Below are positions 57,438-64,000 of a stretch of DNA of 64,000 nt, one piece after another. Below the pieces are notes generated by a model that was not told where the DNA came from, did no database searches, and was given only the letters and a program-made list of their open reading frames with translations. The DNA is from JAICMB01 sp963838885 (GTDB lineage: Bacteria > Acidobacteriota > Terriglobia > Bryobacterales > Bryobacteraceae), in contig CAWITB010000065.1 in assembly GCA_963838885.1 (NCBI GenBank), forward strand, positions 1 through 64,000, given 5' to 3'. The translations under genes and the position numbers were made by a program. How positions within the stretch are numbered: position 1 is the stretch's first letter; each line of letters opens with the position of its first letter.

Positions 57438-58175
57438 TTACCTCGCTAGCGATGCTTCGAACAGCGTAGACACGCGTTCCAGATCCTCAGGCGTATCCAC
57501 GCCCAGGGAATCGTAATCGGTTTCAACCACTCGAATGCGATATCCGTTCTCGATGGCGCGCAACTGTTCGAGGCGCTCGGCCTTTTCGAGAGGGCCGATC
57601 GGGAGATCGGGATATCGCAAAAGAAATTCGCGCCGGTAGATATACAATCCAATGTGCTTGAAGCGCGGCGCCGCGGCGTCACCCGAGAATGGAATGGGAT
57701 GCCGCGAAAAATAGACGGCGTTGCCGGCCCGATCGGTGACAACCTTGACGACGTTGGGATTGGCCGCCTCGCCGGGATCCTCGATGCGCTTTTTCAGCGT
57801 GCCCATGGGCGCGTCTTCGTCCTCTACCATGGCGAGAATGGAGGCGTCGATGGCATCGGGATCAATGAGCGGCTCGTCGCCCTGAATGTTGACCACCACG
57901 CCGGCATGCTCGGCGGATGCCGCTTCGGCGACGCGGTCGGTTCCGGAGACGTGATCGGAGCGCGTCATGCGCACGATGCCCCCGAAATCGCGGGCCACGG
58001 AGTAAATGCGGTCGTCATCGGTGGCGACGATCAGTTTTGAAAGATAGCGCGCCTGCGATGCCCGTTCGTAAACGTGCTGTAGCATCGGCTTGCCGGCGAT
58101 GGAGACGAGCGCTTTGCCAGGAAAACGGGAGGAATTAAAGCGGGCCGGAATCACGCCCAGGATTCTGGGTGGCAC
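57438..58175 (-). CDS. kdsB: CMP-Kdo synthetase (3-deoxy-manno-octulosonate cytidylyltransferase)
   Basis: A 245-residue enzyme that activates Kdo with CTP to CMP-Kdo. Signature segments are GVIPARFNSSRFPGKALVSI, GKPMLQHVYERA, IVATDDDRIYSVARDFGG, MTRSDHVSGTDRVAEA, VVNIQGDEPLIDPDAID and RHIGLYIYRREFLLRYPDL-like KHIGLYIYRREFLLRYP. GTG 58175 is chosen because TAATAT (minus strand, plus 58181-58186) ends 5 bases upstream and no Shine-Dalgarno exists; the longer frame to 58199 would start inside the promoter. First gene of kdsB-pyrG-kdsA. Its promoter and first codons occur again, out of context, at 61490-61520. Confidence 0.95.
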   Translation of the reverse strand: MPPRILGVIPARFNSSRFPGKALVSIAGKPMLQHVYERASQARYLSKLIVATDDDRIYSVARDFGGIVRMTRSDHVSGTDRVAEAASAEHAGVVVNIQGDEPLIDPDAIDASILAMVEDEDAPMGTLKKRIEDPGEAANPNVVKVVTDRAGNAVYFSRHPIPFSGDAAAPRFKHIGLYIYRREFLLRYPDLPIGPLEKAERLEQLRAIENGYRIRVVETDYDSLGVDTPEDLERVSTLFEASLAR

Positions 58176-58186
58176 AATCGATATTA
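58176..58186 (-). promoter_or_regulatory. kdsB leaderless promoter -10 box
   Basis: TAATAT on the minus strand (plus 58181-58186) followed by CGATT and the GTG start codon of kdsB. The same box, spacer and start codon recur at 61511-61524 in front of a chimeric frame, which makes this short segment a recognisable duplicated unit. Confidence 0.55.
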
Positions 58187-58224
58187 GCACAGCCGGCAAG
58201 CGTTCGACGCCAATAAAACCGGCC

Positions 58225-59524
58225 TTATCGCTTATTCTTTTCGGGGTTGTCCTCCGCCGTTTTCTTTGCTCGTTCCAGCGCGTCCGCGGCGTTCACCTTG
58301 ACGTCCGGCTCCACGCCCGTCCCTTCCCAGTCTCTGTTGGAGAATGGATTGATCGGCTTTTACTTCCGGAATACCCATTCCAAAGTGATCGTCAATGCGA
58401 TGAAAGACTCCCGAATGGGCGCTACCACGCGTAGTCTCGCCAATCAGCGTGGCGCGTTTCAACATTTTCAGGTTGTATGAGAAGTGCTCCGCGCCGGACG
58501 CAGTCCTGGATGAAGTCAACAGATATACCGGTTTATCCGCCAGTCTGTTTCCAGGAACCGGCGACTGCGTCCAGGACTGCCGCGTCGTATTTTCCCTGGG
58601 ATTGTACAGGTACTCCGGATGATCGAAGAGATACGCGGCCAGCAGCATGACCATCGCCGGGTACCCGCCGCGATTGTCCCGCAAATCAAAAATGATCGCG
58701 TCGGCATGGTTTAGGGAAGCCATCGCAGCCCTGGCGGCCGCCTGGCAGACGGACGGATCCGGAAACGAATTGAGCTTGAAATAGCCGATATTATGCGGCA
58801 GAATTTCAACTTTTTCGAATGTGCAGTTTTCCTGCTCCATTGCCTTCCGGTAACGCGCGAGGCCTTCTGGTGTTGGTCCCGGCGGCCGATCGGGCAACGG
58901 GCTCCGACTGTAAATCAGATCCAAGTGAATGTCCTGGCTCACATCCCGCATTTGCCTGGTTAGCAGATCGGCAAACGCCGCGCCATCCGTCATCGCGTTG
59001 TAATCGCCATTTTGTTCGTGCGCCCGCAACGCATCCGCGATCTTCGCCGCGGCCGCCGGATCGATGTAGTACTGCTCTAGATTCGCGATCGCCGCATGGA
59101 TCACTCGTTGCCGCTCGGCAGCGTCTAGCTTAACCGTGACGGCAACGGCGTTGCCCGGCGGCTGGGCTTGCGGGGCTAACGGATCGGCGATGCCGAAATG
59201 GCTGATGGAAACGGGGATTGCAGCGAGGGTGACCAGCGAGAGCAGACTTCCCGCAAGGAGCGCTCCTCGATGGGGCGATTCACGGCCCAGAAGACGGAAT
59301 AGAGGCATGCCGTCCAAATGCAGATCGCCTTCGCCATAGGCGTAGCCGCGAGAGATGGTGATTGCCAAATCCGCCAGCAGATCGAGCCACAGCCGCAGGC
59401 CTGCAAAAAATCCTCTTTCATCGCGGGCACGGTCGCGGAACAATTGCAGAGCTTCGCCGCCATATGCCTCGCGAAAACGAGAAGGATGCAGCCGCAACAG
59501 CAAGGCGTATATCTTTTCAGACAT
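58225..59524 (-). CDS. S41-family peptidase with permease-prefix-like N-terminus (frameshift near end)
   Basis: About 430 residues. Residues 1-60 (KIYALLLRLHPSRFREAYGG, EALQLFRDRARDERGF) resemble the cytoplasmic prefix of PadR-controlled acidobacterial permeases. One transmembrane helix follows (about 88-107). The outside part is a TSP/C-terminal-processing-like S41 domain: HADAIIFDLRDNRGGYPAMV and YLLTSSRTASGAEHFSYNLK with Ser343 as nucleophile. An extra A in the run at 58358-58361 throws the frame. In the corrected frame the typical end PINPFSNRDWEGTGVEPDVK and ADALERAKK appear, with stop at 58225-58227. It overlaps the PadR gene by 8 bases. Parts of this gene are duplicated at 61.6-61.7 kb. 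Confidence 0.8.
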
Positions 59525-59867
59525 AATCTCCCCTCAAGATCTTTTTGGCCCGCGCGACGCGCAGCAAATCGGCGAGTCTTTCGGCCTCGGAGCGCGCCAG
59601 TTTGCGTCCGGCAGAGGTCAAGTGGTAATAGCGGCGTCGTTCATGGCCCAGTTTTTCATCTCGTCGCAGGCCAACTTCCTCAATAAGCTCCCCTTCGAGT
59701 AACGCCTGGATCGAGCTGTACAACGTTCCGGGGCCCAGCCGCATGCGTTCGCCAGTCTGTTCCGCGACTCGCCGCATAATGCCGTACCCGTGCAGGTCTT
59801 CATCGGCCAACGAAAGTAGGATTTGGAAAGCGGCCGAAGGTAGAGGATTGAGTTTTTGCTTGGGCAT
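59517..59867 (-). CDS. PadR-family transcriptional regulator
   Basis: A 116-residue PadR winged-helix repressor: NPLPSAAFQILLSLADEDLH, GYGIMRRVAEQTGERMRLGP, GTLYSSIQALLEGELIEEVG, then RRRYYHLTSAGRKLARSEAE. ATG 59867 is used because the palindromic operator cluster at 59875-59898 lies immediately upstream; the frame open to 59945 would place the operator inside the gene. The stop overlaps the start of the S41/permease-prefix gene by 8 bases, so regulator and target are cotranscribed and likely autoregulated. Confidence 0.9.
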   Translation of the reverse strand: MPKQKLNPLPSAAFQILLSLADEDLHGYGIMRRVAEQTGERMRLGPGTLYSSIQALLEGELIEEVGLRRDEKLGHERRRYYHLTSAGRKLARSEAERLADLLRVARAKKILRGDYV

Positions 59868-59874
59868 ATAGCAT

Positions 59875-59898
59875 CGATTATCGATATATCGATTATCG
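59875..59898. promoter_or_regulatory. PadR operator: twin CGATTATCG palindromes
   Basis: Two copies of the odd palindrome CGATTATCG (59875-59883 and 59890-59898) are separated by ATATAT. The junction itself forms the perfect palindrome CGATATATCG. The cluster starts 7 bases upstream of the PadR start codon and overlaps a GATAAT -10-like box on the minus strand, so a bound PadR dimer would block transcription of its own operon. Confidence 0.6.
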
Positions 59899-60145
59899 CA
59901 CACTGGCCAGCTTTGCCCGTCTAGGCTCATTTTGCGTAAAAACACACCCTCCGTCCAGGCTCATTTGCATTGGACATGACTGCGCCTGTTCGCGCAGCCC
60001 TCGTGTGCTATAGTTCCATCGCCCGGCGCGGACTCTCGACCGGACCATCGGTTGCGGGCACTCCGCTCATCGCAATCCGGCGCGGTACATATAGCGGTAA
60101 CAATGTCTAAAAGGAGTTTTCAATCAATCGGAGGTTTGAACATTC

Positions 60146-60817
60146 ATGAGAAACAAATTCGTGGTCTCGGCGACGCTGTTCTTCGCTGCATCGCTCTGTT
60201 CGCAGGCAAGCGCGAGTACATTCGTGCTCAACTTCATGGGCCCGGGGGTCAGCGGGAGCGTCAGTTTGAGTTACGGCTTAGCAACTGACGCGACGGATTC
60301 GCAAGCGTTTGAAATCACTGGAATCAGCGGTACCTTCACGGATACGAACAACGGGCTGAACATCATCAACGCACCGATCGGCGGGCTCGAGCCGATTAAC
60401 TATGCCATACCGGAATCCGGCAACCTGCTCGCGCCACACGATTTCAGCAGGTTCGCGGTGGCGGCTGGGTTGGGGGCCCAGGATAACGGCGTTCTGACGT
60501 ACGACAATCTGTTCTATCCCGGAGGCTCACCGCAAACTGCCAGCAGCTACCCGTTCTCCGGCGGACTCCTCGATATCTATGGACTGATGTTCGATATCGG
60601 CGGCGCCAGAGTGGTCGACATTTGGAGCCCCGGTACTCCAACCGGAACCGGGCCGATCAGTTACGGCATTGCTGTCGCTACCCACGCTACGGCCTTGGAT
60701 TATCATGCGAATGGCGTTACGGTAACTCCGGAACCAGGCGCCTTCAGCCTGCTCGGCGTCGGCTTGCTGGGAATGCTGACGTGGCGTCGCCGTGCTGCCC
60801 GCCAGAACTCGCGGTAA
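60146..60817 (+). CDS. PEP-CTERM sorting-signal protein
   Basis: A 223-residue exported protein. A signal peptide (MRNKFVVSATLFFAASLCSQ, then ASA) is followed by a beta-rich domain (VSGSVSLSYGLATDATDSQA, FEITGISGTFTDTNNGLNII). The C-terminus is a classical tripartite PEP-CTERM signal: TPEP (194-197), a hydrophobic helix (AFSLLGVGLLGMLTW) and the basic tail RRRAAR. Exosortase would cleave it for anchoring or release at the surface. GGAGG about 11 bases before ATG 60146 is the ribosome site. A strong terminator follows directly. The PEP-CTERM-type glycosyltransferase at 967 is the only other part of such a system visible here. Confidence 0.88.
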   Translation: MRNKFVVSATLFFAASLCSQASASTFVLNFMGPGVSGSVSLSYGLATDATDSQAFEITGISGTFTDTNNGLNIINAPIGGLEPINYAIPESGNLLAPHDFSRFAVAAGLGAQDNGVLTYDNLFYPGGSPQTASSYPFSGGLLDIYGLMFDIGGARVVDIWSPGTPTGTGPISYGIAVATHATALDYHANGVTVTPEPGAFSLLGVGLLGMLTWRRRAARQNSR

Positions 60818-60850
60818 ACCTGCCGCTATAGTTGCGCCTCTCTGTCCGCG

Positions 60851-60891
60851 AAACCGCCTCGGCTCATCCGAGGTGGTTTTTATTTTATTTC
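60851..60891 (+). terminator. Intrinsic terminator after the PEP-CTERM gene
   Basis: AACCGCCTCGG and CCGAGGTGGTT form an 11-bp stem (one G-U pair) around the loop CTCAT, followed by TTTATTTTATTT. It lies 34 bases after the stop codon, the strongest intrinsic terminator seen in the window. Confidence 0.85.
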
Positions 60892-61004
60892 GCGCGTCAT
60901 GTACCGATGCATCGACCGCCTGCAGCGGCACGTCGCCGATCCGGTGTTCCTGGAACGTTCTGTTTTAAGGGGCGCGCTTGCTGCCGTTTTCGGAGGCTGC
61001 GGCT

Positions 61005-61360
61005 TGGTCTTACCCGTCGGATTGAGCGCAACCGCAGCGCGGATGAGAGTCCTTCAGGGCCGCCTCATCTATCTTGTCGCCTTCGCGGATGTCGATCGCG
61101 CGCCTGACATTTCCATCGAGGCTGGCCTTGAATAGGCCGGAATGGTCCTTCAACGCAGCTCCCTTTGCAAATGTAATCTTCACGTGATTCTTGTATATCT
61201 CTCCCGTTCAGACGATGCCGCCATGGGACCAGACAGGAGTCCCTCTCGACTTCCACTCTTCGACGATCTCAGGGTCCGCGTCGTGTACGATTTTGCGCAC
61301 TTTCGCGAGCGTGTTTCCGCGCCAGTCTGCAACTTCCTTGATCTTCTCATCTACTTTTGC
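61005..61360 (-). pseudogene. DUF1801-family protein, broken
   Basis: Nearly a whole DUF1801 protein can be read: KVDEKIKEVADWRGNTLAKV, RKIVHDADPEIVEEWKSRGT, PVWSHGGIV, then TGEIYKNHVKITFAKGAALK, DHSGLFKASLDGNVRRAIDI and REGDKIDEAALK. An in-frame TGA (61208-61210) sits exactly where the family has Cys (GIVCTGE). Near 61050 the frame changes before LIRAAVALNPTGKTK. The N-terminus has no start of its own and is joined to an UppP-like fragment. One stop plus one frameshift make it a pseudogene. Confidence 0.6.
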
Positions 61361-61513
61361 AGCGGCCCAACCGAAAAGCCAAGGGACAACTTCAAGGTGC
61401 GCGGAGCTGCTGACCGGCAGAAACTCCGTCAGGCCTTGAACAATGGCAGGACAATTACCTGATAAAGGGGCATTCGCCCGGTGAAGCGCTACGCCCAGGA
61501 TTCTGGGTGGCAC
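61208..61513 (-). other. Chimeric open frame: kdsB start, UppP fragment, DUF1801 fragment
   Basis: A 101-codon frame starts at GTG 61513 behind TAATAT-CGATT, an exact copy of the kdsB leaderless start region, and reads MPPRILGV, the first eight kdsB codons. After a short linker (ALHRANAPLSGNC) it continues as AIVQGLTEFLPVSSSAHLEV (61367-61450), the N-terminal substrate-binding motif of undecaprenyl-diphosphatase UppP/BacA. It then enters a DUF1801 domain and stops at TGA 61208. No part is a complete functional domain. It may be transcribed from the copied promoter, so a fusion peptide could be made. Confidence 0.5.
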
Positions 61514-61725
61514 AATCGATATTAGCGCGGTCGGCAAGCGCTCGAAAGCCAATGAAACCGGCCTTTCGAGACGACCTTAAGGTTTGCTGCTCCATTGCCT
61601 TGCCGTAACGCGCGAGGCCTTCCGGCGCATCAGTTCCGCTGGGCGCAACCGCCGAATCAATGTAGTACTGCGTTCGATTCGCGTTCGCCGCATGAACGAC
61701 TCGTTGCCGCTCGGCGTCGGAGCGC
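61490..61725. repeat. Degenerate partial copy of the kdsB-promoter/S41-gene segment
   Basis: Three blocks match the region 58.15-59.13 kb in the same order and orientation, with the intervening DNA deleted. They are 61490-61577 (kdsB start and upstream), 61586-61625 (like 58832-58868; EGLARYRKAMEQ in the S41 protein, EGLARYGKAMEQ here) and about 61650-61722 (like 59055-59127; AERQRVIHAAIANLEQYYID versus AERQRVVHAANANRTQYYID). Divergence in each block shows the copy is old. Confidence 0.65.
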
Positions 61726-61774
61726 TTCATGCGTGTCAAACGCCGCCCTCCCGGAGCGAGTGTTACTGTGTTCG

Positions 61775-62731
61775 TTGCATCCCACTCGAATAGCGGTCGT
61801 CGGTGCGGGAGCGTTTGGACGCAACCATATACGGGTGCTGAGCGAATGCGCCGGCGCGGTCCTGGCGGGGGTTGCGGACACGGACCCGGAGCGCGCCGCG
61901 GCCATGGCGAAACAGTATGGCGGCGCCGCGTTCGGCAGCCACCGCGAGCTCGCGGGTAAGGTGGACGCCGCCATCGTTGCCGCTCCTACTTGCGTCCATG
62001 CCGAAATTGGCTGCGAGCTGCTGGCGGCCGGCATCGACGTTCTGGTCGAAAAACCGATCGCCGCTGAGCGTGAAGGGGCCGAGCGGTTGATCGAAGCCGC
62101 GGAGCGCCACGGACGCGTGCTGATGGTGGGGCATCTCGAACGCTTCAATCCAGCGGTCGCGGCGCTTAAGAAGGCGGTGCGGACTCCGTTGTTTTTCGAG
62201 GTCCATCGCCTCAGCCTTTTTTCGCCGCGCAGCCTGGACATCGACGTCGTGCTCGACCTCATGATCCACGATCTGGACATCGTGCTGGACTTGGCGGGCG
62301 CGGCGCCGGAGGAGGTGCGCGCGGCGGGAATTTCCGTCCTCTCGAAGAAAGTGGATATCGCGAACGTGCGGCTCGCTTTTGCCGGCGGATGCGTTGCAAA
62401 TCTGACCGCCAGCCGCGTCTCCACCGAAAGGGTGCGCAAGCTGCGGCTATTTCAGCCCGGCCAGTACATTTCGCTCGACTATGGCCGCCAGGAAGCGGCG
62501 GCATTTACGGTCGAAGAGGATCAAAAGATCGATTTTCGGATGCTTCCGGTCGAAAAAGGCGAGCCCTTGAAACTGGAGCTGGAGCATTTTCTCGAGTGCG
62601 TTCGAACCCGCGCAAAGCCGCGCGTAACGGGGCGCGACGGCCTGCGCGCGCTCGAGGCCGCGCTGTCCATCCTTGATACAATCGAAGAACACACACAGCT
62701 TGTGAAACGGCGTCTAAACTCCGCGTCTTAA
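61775..62731 (+). CDS. Gfo/Idh/MocA-family oxidoreductase, probable UDP-GlcNAc 3-dehydrogenase (GnnA-like)
   Basis: A 318-residue NAD-dependent dehydrogenase. IAVVGAGAFGRNHIRVLSEC is the Rossmann motif, VLVEKPIAAE the EKP motif, and FFEVHRLSLFSPRSLDIDVV, LDLMIHDLDIVLDL and GGCVANLTASRVSTERVRKL are the substrate-domain segments. They match the group found beside lpx genes, which oxidises UDP-GlcNAc at C3 to make the diamino sugar of lipid A. TTG 61775 is chosen because TACTGT ends 5 bases upstream and MHPTRIAVVGAG is a normal family start; the frame is open to 61595 only through the duplicated scrap. No partner aminotransferase or lpx gene is visible, so the substrate is an inference. Confidence 0.8.
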   Translation: MHPTRIAVVGAGAFGRNHIRVLSECAGAVLAGVADTDPERAAAMAKQYGGAAFGSHRELAGKVDAAIVAAPTCVHAEIGCELLAAGIDVLVEKPIAAEREGAERLIEAAERHGRVLMVGHLERFNPAVAALKKAVRTPLFFEVHRLSLFSPRSLDIDVVLDLMIHDLDIVLDLAGAAPEEVRAAGISVLSKKVDIANVRLAFAGGCVANLTASRVSTERVRKLRLFQPGQYISLDYGRQEAAAFTVEEDQKIDFRMLPVEKGEPLKLELEHFLECVRTRAKPRVTGRDGLRALEAALSILDTIEEHTQLVKRRLNSAS

Positions 62732-62880
62732 GGGCATCGCCCGGGCAACTTCGGGGTTTGGACGAACGTCTTTTCAGTCGAACATCGTGCCGGAAAACAA
62801 CGTGGCCCAGCAGCGACAGACGGACTCCGGCCCAGATCTGCTAATGCACTGGGGCGGACACGGCGGATTCCCGCGTCTTT

Positions 62881-63858
62881 GTGCGGGACGGGGCCGTGTC
62901 GCTGTTCGTGCATGCCGCTCTCATCGGGCTCGTTTTCGTGGCCGAGAGCATTCCGGATACGCCCCGGCCGGCTCCGCAAGTGCGGCTCGATTTGCGCCGC
63001 GCGGTACACTTGGTCGCCCCGCGTTTGCAGCAATTCACGCAAAAGGACCCCAATACGGGTCAAATTGCCAAAGAAGTGAACGTGGAGGGCCTGCTCTCGC
63101 ACGCCGCGGCGCAGCTTCATGTGCCGCAACCGGCCAGGGCGTTCAAAGCGCCGGCGGGCGCGGCCCCCGCGCCTGCGCCGCCGGTTCCAAAAACGCCGCA
63201 GTTGCTTCCGCCCAAGATCGAGGCTCTGGCGCAGGGATCGCCCAATCTCCCGCAAAATTTGCCGCAGCTTGGGCTTCCCGAAGCCCCGCCTCCCAAGAGC
63301 GCGGAGGCGCCCAAACTAGCCTTGGAGAATCCCGGACAGAACGGCGTCGACACGCAGCGCGCCCCCGGACAGGCCGCGCGCATCCCGATTCCAAAGACGA
63401 CGGTCGCGGACGCCATCCACAGCGTTGTAAGCGGAGGGGGACAGGGCGGCGGAACGACGGTGGGCGACGAGGATCAGCCGCCCAGCATTGCCGACCAGTT
63501 GCATCGCCAGCGCGCGCCGGCGGCGGTATCGAGCAGTCTGCAGTTGCTCAGCGATCCCAAAGGCGTCGATTTCAAGCCCTATCTCATTCGTATCTTGTCC
63601 ATCGTGCGGCGAAATTGGATGGCGATTATTCCGGAAAGCGCGCACATGGGCCGGCGCGGAAAAGTGCTGCTGCAGTTTATCATCGACAAGAACGGCGGCG
63701 TGCCGAAACTGGTCATTGCCATGCCGTCCGGTACGGAGGCCTTCGATCGCGCCGCCGTGGCGGGCATTAGCGCCTCGGTTCCCTTTCCCGCTTTACCCCC
63801 GGAGTTTAAGGGCGACGAAGTACGGCTGCAATTCGCGTTCAGTTATAACGTTCGGTAA
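62881..63858 (+). CDS. TonB-family energy transducer
   Basis: A 325-residue protein (from GTG 62881) with an N-terminal membrane helix (AVSLFVHAALIGLVFVAES) and a long Pro/Ala-rich periplasmic spacer (about 95-180; PAGAAPAPAPPVPKTPQLLP). Its C-terminal TonB domain contains YLIRILSIVRRNWMAIIPES, GKVLLQFIIDKNGGVPKLVI and FDRAAVAGISASVPFPALPP. It couples the proton motive force to outer-membrane receptors. Upstream, ATG 62787 in another frame gives PDLLMHWGGHGGFPR, a plausible N-terminal cytoplasmic piece, so a single extra base just before 62881 may have split the true start. The gene follows the GnnA-like gene on the same strand. Confidence 0.82.
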   Translation: MRDGAVSLFVHAALIGLVFVAESIPDTPRPAPQVRLDLRRAVHLVAPRLQQFTQKDPNTGQIAKEVNVEGLLSHAAAQLHVPQPARAFKAPAGAAPAPAPPVPKTPQLLPPKIEALAQGSPNLPQNLPQLGLPEAPPPKSAEAPKLALENPGQNGVDTQRAPGQAARIPIPKTTVADAIHSVVSGGGQGGGTTVGDEDQPPSIADQLHRQRAPAAVSSSLQLLSDPKGVDFKPYLIRILSIVRRNWMAIIPESAHMGRRGKVLLQFIIDKNGGVPKLVIAMPSGTEAFDRAAVAGISASVPFPALPPEFKGDEVRLQFAFSYNVR

Positions 63859-63947
63859 TTTCCGGTCAAAGGCCGGTTCCGCTCGCGGCAGTGGAGGCGC
63901 GCCGCCCGTCTTGGACCGGCGCGGCGGCGGTTCGGACAAGGAATTAT

Positions 63948-64000
63948 GTGTTGGCGCGCTTCCGGCGCAAACGTAAACCGATTAGCGCGGCCAAACCCCC
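63948..64000 (+). CDS. Possible start of a gene cut by the window end
   Basis: GTG 63948 (or TTG 63951) opens a frame reading LARFRRKRKPISAAKP to the edge of the window. The basic N-terminus would fit a membrane or DNA-binding protein, but the piece is too short to identify. ATG 63946 is in another frame (MCWRASGANVNR). No Shine-Dalgarno is evident. Confidence 0.25.
   Translation, partial: MLARFRRKRKPISAAKP

Noticed and set aside
61367..61450. A functional undecaprenyl-diphosphatase gene
   Set aside because: Only about 28 N-terminal residues are present, without the remaining membrane helices and catalytic segments.
62787..63770. A 327-codon frame overlapping the TonB-family gene
   Set aside because: Only the first 30 or so residues look protein-like. 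The rest is an out-of-frame reading of the Pro/Ala spacer and TonB domain.

Overview
The window looks like a chromosomal segment of an Acidobacteriota bacterium, most likely of the Solibacter/Bryobacter type. This is inferred from gene content, not from a marker gene. The sequence is GC-rich. It carries a large Oar-like TonB-dependent receptor with an N-terminal carboxypeptidase-regulatory-like domain, an orphan two-half ABC permease paired with a PadR repressor, a second PadR paired with a permease-prefix/S41 protein, a PEP-CTERM protein, a hopanoid-type glycosyltransferase, Kdo synthesis genes and many secreted hydrolases. I saw no rRNA, tRNA, CRISPR, prophage or intact insertion sequence.

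Layout. 0-3.1 kb: two decayed secreted-protein genes, a PEP-CTERM-associated type glycosyltransferase and a metallo-beta-lactamase remnant. 3.1-8.4 kb: a hypothetical protein, a macrodomain protein and a HAD phosphatase sharing one promoter, a methyltransferase with a zinc ribbon, and a secreted nucleoside hydrolase. 8.4-12.8 kb: HpnB-like glycosyltransferase divergent from a carboxyltransferase/AtuA/AtuA-like operon. 12.8-21.4 kb: polysaccharide-type locus with TonB receptor, FAD oxidoreductase, membrane-anchored regulator-like protein and GH36 alpha-galactosidase. 21.4-26.3 kb: small secreted protein, winged-helix/TPR regulator, Gfo/Idh dehydrogenase and fucose-isomerase-family protein. 26.4-35.0 kb: MscL, a zinc-ribbon Ser/Thr kinase with a large membrane region, envelope proteins, ClpP, Tpx and a YyaL-type protein. 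35.3-39.7 kb: tightly packed methylmalonyl-CoA operon (epimerase, two mutase subunits, MeaB). 40.1-47.8 kb: S9 peptidase, GerW-like protein, PqaA-like protein, a symporter and an amino-acid permease, and an AT-hook protein. 47.8-51.6 kb: a fused AmiE-like/NamZ-like peptidoglycan-recycling protein, pterin dehydratase and a methyltransferase. 51.6-59.9 kb: ABC permease/PadR, an antitoxin-like remnant, kdsB-pyrG-kdsA, and S41/PadR. 59.9-64 kb: PEP-CTERM protein, a mosaic of gene scraps, a GnnA-like dehydrogenase and a TonB-family protein.

Two features cut across the window. First, at least a dozen genes have a TANNNT-type -10 box ending only 5-9 bases before the start codon and no Shine-Dalgarno, which points to leaderless transcripts. 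Two of these boxes serve divergent gene pairs. Second, single-base frameshifts are frequent, including two in kdsA, so either the consensus contains indel errors or several genes are decaying. Junctions should be checked against reads before any gene is called dead.

Metabolically, the carboxyltransferase (9.5 kb) and the methylmalonyl operon (35-39 kb) could together route propionyl-CoA to succinyl-CoA, though the carboxylase substrate is not certain. kdsB-pyrG-kdsA would supply CMP-Kdo for the outer membrane, and the TonB-family protein at the right end would energise receptors such as the one at 12.8-16.2 kb. The most unusual locus is 61.0-61.7 kb, where a copied kdsB promoter and start codon now head a chimeric reading frame built from unrelated gene pieces.
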